Source: Okapia johnstoni (taxonomy: Eukaryota; Chordata; Mammalia; Artiodactyla; Giraffidae). Taken from it: a DNA stretch of 64,000 nucleotides. The notes beneath the pieces are model-generated. The model saw nothing but the letters and a program-made list of their open reading frames with translations, had not been told where the DNA came from and ran no database searches. The position numbers and the translations under genes are program-made. Positions 55,093 to 64,000 of this stretch are shown piece after piece. The stretch is from NCBI GenBank assembly GCA_024291935.2, contig CM044307.1:94369461-94433460 (forward strand), in the 5' to 3' direction. Numbering within the stretch: position 1 is the stretch's first letter; each line of letters begins with the position of its first letter.

Positions 55093-56565
55093 AACACATG
55101 CTCCCTTAATTGTATGAAAAAAACTGCTTTATTTCCCAAGCATTATTTCCCTTTATAAACATCTTAATTGAGTATGTGTACTTTAGTTCTATTGTTGTCA
55201 TGTTTCAATTCCTGTTCAATAAGACTGCTTCTCTACCTTATTTTAACAGTTCCTTAGATATAGCAGCAAAATGGTAACCATCATAGTCTTATATTAGGAT
55301 ACTGTGTCTTCAGTTTTTCTTGATGCTCTGAGAACTACATGGCCAGAAATCTATTTTCAACTGATATTTAATTTTTTTAAAGGCATAAGTTTTAGCCTTT
55401 TAAATACCATAGTAATTGTTTTTCTTATTATTGGAACTTCTTTCTTTCATGTGAGATTATTGTGTATGCTTGAAACTACTCCATAGTCTCTGACACTTTT
55501 TTGATCATCAATATCAACTTTCAATTACCCTCATGCCCCCAATCAATCTATTCCCATTAAAGGCAGTTCAACATATTTTATAATTATTATCCTTTCATAT
55601 CTTCGGCAATAAAATTCTCTCAATTTAACTTATTAAAAAAGTCTCTTTACTTCCTTAAAATAAGGTGCAAATGACAGCTGCAGAGAGAGTCTAGAGAATG
55701 ATGAAGACCAGTAATTTTATACACAAGAAAAATCTGTCTTGTGCCATAAAGGTGCATTTCTCAATGCTTCCATGTTTATTTCTATATCTTTACTAAAAAA
55801 AAATCACCAACATTTTGTAATCTACTTTGCATAAATTGAGAATCCTATTTTATCCAAGTGAAAGGAAACTCCCATCAGAAGGGCTTATCCCTAAGAAATA
55901 AGGAAATGTATTGACTCATATAAATAGAAGTCCTGAGGTAGCAGTGGTTCAGGATGAGCAGAATCAGCCTGTGATCATTTGACTTCTTCCTTCTCCTCAT
56001 TATGTTTTATTCTCAGACTGATAGCAAAGGCAGCACAGGCTTCACATCCATACATGATAACGACTGGGAGATGAAAGATATTGTCCTTTCTGAAAGTTCT
56101 TCCAGGAGAAAAAATAATTCTAGAAGGAACTTAATCAGAGGCTCTGGGGAAACCTTTTATTTCATTGGTACAAATCAGGTCAAGTGTCACTTTTTAACAA
56201 ATCACTGGTAAGGGCAATGCAATTATCCTTAATATGATCAGGCATCATCTGAGGAGCTCATGTCCACTGTCCTTTTGTTACCTAGTTTCAGTAAGAAGGT
56301 GTGAGTACCTAAACCAGAGTTCACAAAGCAAGCAGAATGGGATAAATACATGCTGGACAGGCAGCCAACAGTAGCAATATTCAATTCATCTTTCTCTAAA
56401 TGAGTTTACTTGTTGCCTTTTGTCATTACATCTAAAATGATGAGAAAATTGTCCATTTTTGTTATCAGATGTCAGAGAGAAAGAATTTTTTCTGGTTAAA
56501 GTTTAAGTCATTCTTATGATTCCTTGAGGGATTTGTCTCCTCGCAAACACTTCTTCTCTTACACG
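55093..56565. other. AT-rich anonymous DNA
   Basis: About 1.5 kb without a recognised repeat or gene; several 60-70-codon frames are unremarkable. Confidence 0.5.
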
Positions 56566-56567
56566 AT

Positions 56568-57880
56568 TCATAATTCTTGGTAATTTCAACATCTCTATAA
56601 ATGGTCCTTTAATTATGTGACTACTTACCGCCTTGATTTTCCTTTCATCAGTGACCTTGTCATATACTTTCTCTTGCCTCTCTCTCCCAGTTATTACCAA
56701 AACCTATACCCTGCTCTCAGTCTTAATTTCAAACATCATTCTTTCTCTCCTGTTACAATAAATAATATTTTTTTTGGTGGGGGGGAGGGGAGATTTGGCT
56801 CATTTCTTTTTCTATCCCAAATCCCGAAAGCATAATGTTCACCAGGGCCTTTAAACCATTGATTCTACTACTTTATATGCTTATCAGCCTTATATCTTCA
56901 CTACTTCCTTTAGTCCACTTAAATTTCCTCGTAAATCATAATTGTCACTCTATTGAGTATGAATTCAACTTTTTTTCATTTTGTTACACCTTTTTTGTCA
57001 AAGTACAACCCTAATTAAATTGAATTCTCCCCTTAATGTATGGCTGAAATTGTACAACTGAGCAAAGCTAGATGACCTGATTAATTAGATAATTTTTTTG
57101 TAACTTTACTTTTCTTCTTACACGTCTAATCTCCTATTCCCATACTTACTCTCAGCTCATGATTTTGCTTCCTATTTTACTGAGTATAAAGGAGTTATCA
57201 GAAAAGAATGTGATTGGAACCGAACACCAAGTTTACTCATATGGGCATCTGGGTCCATATACTGGGTCTCCTTTTTTTTTAATTACTGTGAATGAACATT
57301 CTCCATTCCTTGAAAATGTCAGCTTTTCACCAATGCACTTACACATGCCTTCTTGCCTTCTGAACATCAATATTTTAGCACATCTTGCCTCCTGTATCTT
57401 CTTATTCTCTCCTGATAAGCATACAAACTGTGCTATTTTCCTTCAACTTAAAAAAAAATCTTATATTGACCCTACTCACTCTACTGGCTTTTATCCCATC
57501 TATCTCTGCTACTCTTTGCAGGAAAACACTTCAAAGTATATCCTCCATCCATCACTAAAGCTCATTCTCATTGTTCACCTTTTTTGACTGTTAGCATCAT
57601 TTAGCACAGTATCCTTTACATATTTTCTTTCCTTGGCTTTAACATGCTCCTGGTTTCTTGTTACTGACTCTTCCTTCCTTGTTGCTCTTGTTGGTTCTTC
57701 CATACCTCCCTAACTTCTAAAATTTGGAATGCTCCAGAATTCAGGTTTCAAATTTTCCTGTACTCTATAAACTCTCAGAACTCCAAATATATATCTCAGG
57801 TTCAAATGAACTCCCCAAATTTTAGGCACATATAGCAAACTACCTGCTTAGCATCTGCATGTGGGTAAGATTAAGGTTAA
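56568..57880 (+). mobile_element. L2 LINE ORF2 region, about 1.3 kb
   Basis: Endonuclease-side block GGTAATTTCAACATCTCTATAAATGGTCC and GTGACCTTGTCATATACTTTC with CTTAATTTCAAACATCATTC; then RT-side blocks ACTGAGTATAAAGGAGTTATCAG, AAGCATACAAACTGTGCTATTTTCC, TTTTATCCCATCTATCTCTGCTAC and TTGTTGGTTCTTCCATACC. Order matches L2 ORF2. A 142-codon frame (57159-57587) is a chance opening through the relic; its frame lacks intact RT motifs. Confidence 0.75.
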
Positions 57881-58605
57881 GGTAGAGCCTTAGTGAATTG
57901 AGTTCAGGAATAAAATTAAGATCAAGGATGCATATCCAGCAAACTTGAGCAGGGCTTTTTAAAAAAAAGATCTCAATAAGCATGATGTGATATTCTCTGG
58001 AAACTAGAAAAACTAGCTGTGTTTTAAATCAGGGTAGTTTAGAGAAGAGATGGATAAACTGTACTGTTAAGGTGTATATCTAACACCTGGGCCTTAGAGA
58101 ATTTTCTGAGATACTTTATCTACAGAGGGCATCTTGAAGCCTATCAGATTAGATAGAATGTCACTCTTAATTGAGCCTGTAGAGCCTGCTCCCCATGGCT
58201 AATGGTGCGGGCAGTAGAGATTGATTTCCTAGGAATGGTGCTGGTCTTTGGTAAAGAAACTGAAAGTCAGAGAGATGCTGTGGAAAAGTCTTTGGAACAA
58301 CGTATGATTGGATAGTGAATATTTCACCTGGAGATTCTCTCATGCCCAGTGCTTTGCGAGCTTATTAGAATAGATCAAAGAGTCTCTTCATGAAGTATCC
58401 AGCTGTACATGTGTGTTTAAACTGACCTTGGCCTCCTTTTCTAGAAAACTGGAGTGCATCAAGGAAGAAGAAATAGGTGTACTGCACATGTGCATGGGCT
58501 AATTAAGAGACCCATTCAGCTTTATTATCTGTGACTGGATTGCTATTGAAAATGGCATCAGGGCGTTTGTCCCAGCTCTTGACTGGGAGCTTATAGTACC
58601 AGCAT
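57881..58605. other. Anonymous DNA
   Basis: Nothing recognised. Confidence 0.45.
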
Positions 58606-58694
58606 CCTGGTCTGGAGGATCCATGGACAAAGGAACCCAGAGGGCTACAGTCAATGGAGCTGCAGAGTCGGGCATGACTGAACAACTCACACAC
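58606..58694 (+). mobile_element. Bov-A tail fragment
   Basis: GGAGGATCCATGGACAAAGGAACCCAGAGGGCTACAGTC ... GTCGGGCATGACTGAACAACTC. No head. Confidence 0.85.
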
Positions 58695-59344
58695 ACGCTG
58701 GAGCTCGCTTTTCCTTTGAAGTTAGTGGAGTGGAGCGGAGCCCCCCTTCTCTAGCAGCAAAGGCCAAGGGAAAGGTGTGATGTGACGACTGGGGCTGGAA
58801 GAGGAGGCTGAGCATTCACCACAGCCTTGTGGTTGTGACGGGTGACGAGCATCACACCATTCAACCCATATTCAAAAGTTGTTTTTACCATAAGAGCTTT
58901 TTATTGCTAGTGTAGCTCAAGGATATACAGAGACTTGGTGATAACTGGGTGGTAAAACACCTCATATAAATATTCAAAGTGTTTCTGTATAAGTGAAAAA
59001 ATGATAGATAAGTAAAAGTGAGAGTTAAATGTAATAAAAATTATTAGGGATTTAGTGACTTATTAACAACTGATTTCACAGCCTCATTGAAGGCAGCATT
59101 TAGCAGTTAACATTCTCATATTTCTATAAAGAACAATCAATAAGCTAAATCCTCCATTTTTATTGTCAGGGACTCTATTAGTGCATACATAGAGGACATT
59201 ATCACTTCTTAAGCCAAATATTCTTTCATCAAAGAAATAAAGAATTAAAGAACTGACTAAAATCTGAAGTTAATTTAAAATTTTTATATTTTGCTCATCA
59301 GTTTGATATTTTGCTCAACATAATTTTGTATTAACTCAGACTTT
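58695..59344. other. Anonymous DNA
   Basis: 58720-58860 is GC-richer than its surroundings; nothing identified. Confidence 0.45.
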
Positions 59345-59665
59345 AAAATATACTGTACTGGGACTTCCCTGGTGGTACAATGGATAAGAATTAGCCTGCT
59401 GATGCAGGGGACATGGATTTGATCCCTGGTCCAAGAAGATTCCACATGCTGTGGAGCAACTAAGCCCATGTGCCCCAACTTCTGAGCCAGCACGCTGCAG
59501 AGCATGTGCTTGGCAGCAAGAGAAGCCACCACAATGAGCAACCCAGGCACCGCAATGAAGAGCAGCTCACTGCAACTAGAGGACACCTGCTTGCGGCCAG
59601 AAAGACCCAGGGTAACAAAACATTAAGTACATAAACAATTTAAAAAATAAAATATACTGCACTGG
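59345..59665 (+). mobile_element. CHR-2-type SINE with 17-bp TSD
   Basis: Body 59362-59648: GGACTTCCCTGGTGGTACAATGG head, GCCTGCTGATGCAGGGGACATGG, then GTGGAGCAACTAAGCCCATGTGCC, GAGAAGCCACCACAATGAGC, CACTGCAACTAGAGGACACC and an A-rich tail. Duplication aaaatatactgtactgg (59345-59361) and aaaatatactgcactgg (59649-59665), one mismatch. Confidence 0.96.
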
Positions 59666-59679
59666 ATGTAATTTATCTT

Positions 59680-59978
59680 ACTGAATTATTTGCTGCTGCT
59701 GCTGCTAAGTCACTTCAGTTGTGTCCGACTCTGTGAGACCCCATAGGCGGCAGCCCACCAGGCTCTGCCATCCCTGGGATTCTCCAGGCAAGAGCCCTGG
59801 AGTGGGTTGCCATTTCCTTCTCCAGTGCATGAAAGTGAAAGTGAAAGGGAAGTCTTACAGTCATGTCCAACTCTTCACGACCCCACGGACTGCAGCCTAC
59901 CAGGCTCCTCCATCCATGGGATTTTCCAGGCAAGAGTACTGGAGTGGGTTGCCATTGCCTTCTTCACTGAATTATTTG
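59680..59978 (-). mobile_element. BOV-A2 SINE with perfect 13-bp TSD
   Basis: Body 59693-59965, minus orientation: (TGC)n, unit 2, the AAAGTGAAAGTGAAAGGGAAG linker, unit 1. Duplication actgaattatttg at 59680-59692 and 59966-59978. Confidence 0.97.
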
Positions 59979-60603
59979 GGGCCCTCTTAAATGTTTTGCC
60001 TAAAGCCAGCGACTCTGTCTTCTCATCCTAGTCCCAGCTCTGGGCAGCAACAACATTATTCCTAGGTGATGGTTGCTGAGATGAGCAGCAGTTGCAGGAA
60101 ATCTACAGCACTGTTGCCTAGAGTTGGAGGAACTGTTTACAATATTTTGGAAATTATCTTAACTTTCTGAAATAAACTCCTCCTTTAAATGTGACCAGTT
60201 CTAGTGAAAATTAGTACCCCTCCAAGGCAAGGCTTGATGTACATCTGAAAAAGATATGCCTTTCAAGTATTGCTAGGTTGCACATTTCTTTGCAAGTGTC
60301 TCAGGAGACTCATTTAGCAAGTTTAGAAAGTTAACTCCTGATCTGAGTGGGATAAATAATGGAGAAGACATATTGTGGACAAGTACACAATTAAAAAAAG
60401 CTCCTATTGGAGTGAGACAAGTGGTGAAGATTTCAGTTTTGCAAAGGAGGTAAAAAGGAGGAAACCTTTGGGAATTCACACCTTTTCCCTTTAAACCCTT
60501 TACTCCTTTCATCTTTTAGATGAAACTAACTCAGCCAACACTTACCTATTTTGACCATTTATTATATTTTTATACCCTCTCATTTTCCTCCACAGCTCCA
60601 CCT
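59979..60603. other. Anonymous DNA
   Basis: Nothing recognised. Confidence 0.5.
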
Positions 60604-60740
60604 ATGTGTGTGCTTAGTTGTATCCTGCTCTTTGTGACCCCATGGACTATAGTCCGCTAGGCTCTCTGTCCATAGAATTTTCTGAGAATGCTGAATTTTC
60701 TAAGAATACTGAAGTGGGTTGCCATTTCCTTCTCCAGGAA
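60604..60740 (-). mobile_element. Bov-tA fragment with internal duplication
   Basis: GTGTGTGCTTAGTTGTATCCTGCTC ... TTGTGACCCCATGGACTATAGTCC ... GGGTTGCCATTTCCTTCTCCAGG. The head half is missing, and the AATTTTCTRAGAATRCTGAA segment is duplicated (about 60677-60713). Confidence 0.88.
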
Positions 60741-62054
60741 CACAGCTCCTTGTAGAGAGACATAATTTCTGAGTCAACCACCGAAGCAGCAAGGAATGCA
60801 ATCGGCTTTTCTGTCATTCCCCTGCCCCCTCCGCCTAGGTGGGTTGGCTTTGCATTCAGTCATTGTCCTGAATTTGAGATTCTAGAGCCGCCTGTCTTCT
60901 GTGCTCATTGCCCCATGTTTCTTTAGTTGCCAACACAACAGTGGGCCAAGTGTGTCAAATTTAAGGCCCAATGCTCAGTGGTTAATAAATGTAGCACCAC
61001 TATGGTCCCAGTTAGAAGTCCAGAGGACTGATGCTTTCTTTATCCTGAACAGAGTGATTCTGTTTCACCAATTCCTGCCTCAGAATCAAAGCATCAACAT
61101 AAACTTAAGCCTCTCACTTAAGCCTTATACTCTGTTTTTGATCTTGTTCTTATTGGTTTTTCCTGGGACTTGATGCTGCCTCATCTCTCAAGTATTGACA
61201 ATTTCTCTGACGTATGTCCAGATCTCTAGGAGTGACAACGGTCATATCTTTGTCTTTTTAGCTCCCCCAGATTGGGTTAATACCTGGCTTCCTGAGTTGA
61301 TTGGTTAGCTTGGAACTTATTGCAAAGGGAGTAAAACAGCTTGTGTTATGGCTGCTCAGACAAAAGTGCTTTTCTTACAGATCTAGAGAACCAAACATAA
61401 AAATATAAGAGCTTGTTGAATGAATGAAGAAGGTGAGTGATTCTGAATCAGTTGGCTTTCCTATGATTAACAGGATATAAATAAAAAATAAAAATTAACT
61501 GAGTGATACGTTTAGCTAACTTATTTTCAGAAAAATAATAGCTTGTCTTTATAAATTCATAATACGCTTTGCTTGCAGGATTTGTAAACAGACTCTGGAA
61601 GCAATGCTAAAGAAAGAGATTCAAACCTTTTTTGACATGGCACCAAATTGCTATTAGGGTTTAGCTTTGTAAGCGGATAATCTAGAAGGACAATGCTCAT
61701 TTTTAGTGCTACTATGTTAATTTAAAAAATATCTTCAGTGCCTTCCAATCACACTTCAGTGCTTTGTGTTAAAGGATCAAAGTCAATAAAAGTTTGTGTT
61801 TATGTTCTGAAAATGAAAAACGGGATGGAGATGATCAGGTCACTGATAGGCGCCAACATTTGCATTAGAAGCTTTCATTCTTTAATGTACTTACTAAGAT
61901 TTTCAAAGAGCTATAAAAAAAAACATATTTAGCTATGCAAATAATGAATCAACACTTTATTAGCCCAAATTATACAATTCAAATTACATTAAACCTCTAG
62001 TGACCCTTGACTCTTCTGTTTCCCTGATACCCCATATTAATCTGTATTACTTTT
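60741..62054. other. Repeat-poor anonymous DNA
   Basis: About 1.3 kb with no recognised repeat. The 90-codon frame at 60901-61173 and others are unidentified. Confidence 0.5.
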
Positions 62055-62710
62055 TATTGCGATTGCCGTATATCACTACAAACTTGCTAAGCAACCCAAA
62101 TTTGTTATCTTTCAGTTCTGTAGGTTTGAAGTCTGACACAGGTCTCAATGGCTGAGGATTTGTTAAGATTAGACAAGACTGCATTCCTTTCTGGAGGCTC
62201 TAGAGGAAAAAATGTTTCCTTGTTCTTTCCAGCTTCCTGAGACTGCCCCTTATCTTGGCGTGTGGCCCTTCCTCTTTCTGTGGCTGTGCTGGGTCTTCGC
62301 TGAGGCGCACAGGCTCCCTAGCTGTGGCTCACAGGCTTAGCTGCCCCTCGGCATGTGCGATCTTAGTTTCCTAGCCAGAAATCAAATCCTCCTCCCTGCA
62401 TTGGAAGGTGGCTTCTTAACCACTGGACCACCAGGGAAGTCCTCTCTCCCCCTCCCTCTATCTTTAAAGCCAGCAATGTTGCATTCTCTCTGTTTCTTTC
62501 TTCAGTAATCACATCTTCCTCTGACTCACTTTTCTATCCCCCTTCTTCACTTTTAAGGGCATTTATGATTATATTGGGCCCATATGCATAGTCCAGGATC
62601 ATTTCCTTATTTTAAGATCAGTTATTAGCAACCTTAATTCCATCTGCACTTAGCTCCTCTTGGTCATGTAACAACGTATTCACATTTTATGGAGATTAGA
62701 CATGGAAGCT
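62055..62710 (-). mobile_element. MaLR (MLT1-type) LTR, split by CHR-1
   Basis: Left of the SINE: CTTTCAGTTCTGTAGGTTTGAAGTCTGACACAGGTCTC, GCATTCCTTTCTGGAGGCTCTAGAGG, TTCCAGCTTCCTGAGACTGCCCC. Right: TATCTTTAAAGCCAGCAATGTTGC, TTTAAGGGCATTTATGATTATATTGGGCCC, AGATCAGTTATTAGCAACCTTAATTCCATCTGC. Confidence 0.72.
62280..62442 (-). mobile_element. CHR-1-type SINE inside the LTR
   Basis: TGCTGGGTCTTCGCTGAGGCGC, CTAGCTGTGGCTCACAGGCTTAGCTGCCCC, GGCATGTGCGATCTTAGTTTCC, TCTTAACCACTGGACCACCAGGGAAGTCC is the reverse of the CHR-1 SINE. Pyrimidine-rich CCCTTCCTCTTT / CCCTCCCTCTAT at its edges may be the target duplication. Confidence 0.88.
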
Positions 62711-62769
62711 ATCATTCCACCTTTCAAATAGCAAATTGCTACCAATAGCAGAACTTATTTGCTTTCCAA

Positions 62770-63465
62770 ATACATCAGACCTCCACCACTTCTCACACCA
62801 CCATTGCTACCCCCATGCCTAGCAGCATCATCTCTTGCCTGGCTTATTACATCAGCTTCCTAACTGTTCACTACTTTATTCTTGTCCTCTCCCATCCTCC
62901 ACACAGCAACCTGGTTCATCTCTTAAAATAAGTCAGATTTACATGGCTTTTGGACTTAATCCCTCACTCCTAGTGCTTCCCAACTCACTGAGAGTAAAAT
63001 CATGAGTCTTTAGAGTAGTTTCAGGCCCTCTATAATCTGACTGATTTATCTCCTTGACTTTATCTATGCCATTCTCTCCTCTACTCACCCTGCTTGATGT
63101 TGTACTAATAGGGTCAAGCTTATTCCCTTTCAAGGCCTTTGCACTTTCTATTCCCTTTACTTAGAATGTTTTTCTCCAGATGTCTGTAATGGTTCATTCC
63201 TTCAAAATGTCATCTAATGAGAGTCTTTCACTGGATGTTCATATTTAAAATGCCACCCTCAGCCAGCTCCAGTCTCTTTTTCTTATTTATTTTTTTCTCG
63301 GTACTTATCACCATCTGACTTGCAACATCCTGTTTGTCTCCTTCAAGCAGGATATAAGCTCAATGAGGACAGGGGTTATTGTTCATTGCTGTATATTCAG
63401 CATTGGGAAGAGTGACTGGCAAAAATCATGTGTTCAGTAAATATTTGTAGAATGAGTGGGTTATT
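62770..63465 (+). mobile_element. L2 LINE 3' UTR, about 0.7 kb
   Basis: CATCAGCTTCCTAACTGTTCAC, CCATCCTCCACACAGCAACCTGG, CAGGCCCTCTATAATCTGACTG, TTTCAAGGCCTTTGCACTTTC, TGTTTGTCTCCTTCAAGCAGGATATAAGCTCAATGAGGACAGGGG and the terminal CAGTAAATATTTGTAGAATGAGTGG: textbook forward L2 order. Confidence 0.92.
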
Positions 63466-63955
63466 GCAAGAAAGAAATCCATCATACAGAAACTTCTCTC
63501 TGATTCATCTTGAAGGTTTGATCCCAGGTTAGGAAATTAAAATCCCACAAACTTCACAGAGAGGCCAAAGAAAAAAATGCAAAGTTTCAAAGGAAATATT
63601 AGAAAGGTTATCATATTTAAGATTGACTAAAATATTTCAAAGAATAGAGACTAGTAAAAGACTTGTGAAAATTATTTCTTTGTATAAAGTTAAACTAAGA
63701 GATTTATCCCCAAAGTAAAGGGATGGGTTCTGATTAGATGTTTTCAAATATATATATTTGCTCTGATATTTACAGATTTTTTTCATACATCCATTAATAT
63801 TTTGTCCAGTCACCAAGGAACAGGTCTAACATCTTCATCTTTTTATCTAGGCCATGGATGCCACAGTTCACATTCTTCTTTTATTGATGTAAAAAATGTT
63901 CAGTAATAAATATGAATTAATGTACAGAAATGGATTATTGTATTTGCATTACACT
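63466..63955. other. AT-rich anonymous DNA
   Basis: Nothing recognised. Confidence 0.5.
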
Positions 63956-64000
63956 ATAGCTCAGTAGGTAAAGAATCTGCCTGCAATGCAGGAGACCTGG
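63956..64000 (+). mobile_element. Bov-tA SINE, cut by window edge
   Basis: TAGCTCAGTAGGTAAAGAATCTGCCTGCAATGCAGGAGACC is the tRNA-like head; the body lies beyond the window. Confidence 0.92.

Noticed and set aside
57159..57587. 142-codon + frame as a gene
   Set aside because: Falls inside L2 ORF2-derived sequence and lacks intact RT motifs.
1..64000. CRISPR arrays, bacterial operons, Shine-Dalgarno sites, rho-independent terminators
   Set aside because: Sequence is a ruminant nuclear genome; no spaced direct-repeat arrays, and the repeats are retroelements.

Overview
The window is nuclear DNA of a pecoran (cattle, sheep or goat type) ruminant. It is packed with repeats found together only in that lineage: BovB (RTE) LINE copies, Bov-tA and BOV-A2 SINEs whose 3' halves derive from BovB, and ruminant L1 3' ends. 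Cetartiodactyl CHR SINEs and old mammalian MIR, L2, L1M, MER5 and MaLR-type LTR relics lie among them. The exact species cannot be told from the sequence. I recognise no functional host protein-coding gene, tRNA or rRNA gene, and no CRISPR array. The window reads as intergenic DNA or the inside of a long intron. All long open frames are LINE coding remnants or chance frames through SINEs.

Layout. 1-7.6 kb: BovB pieces, MIRs, an L2 broken by an L1 tail and a SINE, and a MER5 remnant. 7.6-13.7 kb: mostly anonymous AT-rich DNA with one L2 of about 1 kb. 13.7-20 kb: an old L1M split by a two-headed Bov-tA SINE and by a near-full-length BovB; that BovB is itself split by 536 bp of parathymosin (PTMS) sequence. 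20.3-26.2 kb: a BovB cluster with two copies carrying 5' inversions of the twin-priming kind, one of them inside a MIR and itself hit by a SINE. 27-34.8 kb: BOV-A2, L2, two oppositely oriented L1 tails and many Bov-tA copies. 34.8-37.4 kb: the largest repeat-poor stretch. 37.4-50 kb: CHR-2, more BovB (one young copy with a 238-codon frame), L1 tails, MaLR-type LTRs, and a SINE-in-SINE followed by a (CA)n microsatellite and BOV-A2. 50-64 kb: an ERV-type LTR with a triplicated 24-bp unit, L2 blocks, MIR, CHR-1 and CHR-2 SINEs and anonymous DNA.

The genes do not work together in an operon sense; what the window records is retrotransposition history. BovB supplies the reverse transcriptase, and Bov-tA/BOV-A2 carry BovB-like tails consistent with parasitism on it. 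The most unusual object is the PTMS tail fragment placed cleanly inside BovB with neither poly(A) nor a long target duplication. Repeat family names come from recognising consensus sequences by eye, so subfamily assignments and boundaries (about 10-20 bp unless a target-site duplication is given) should be read accordingly.
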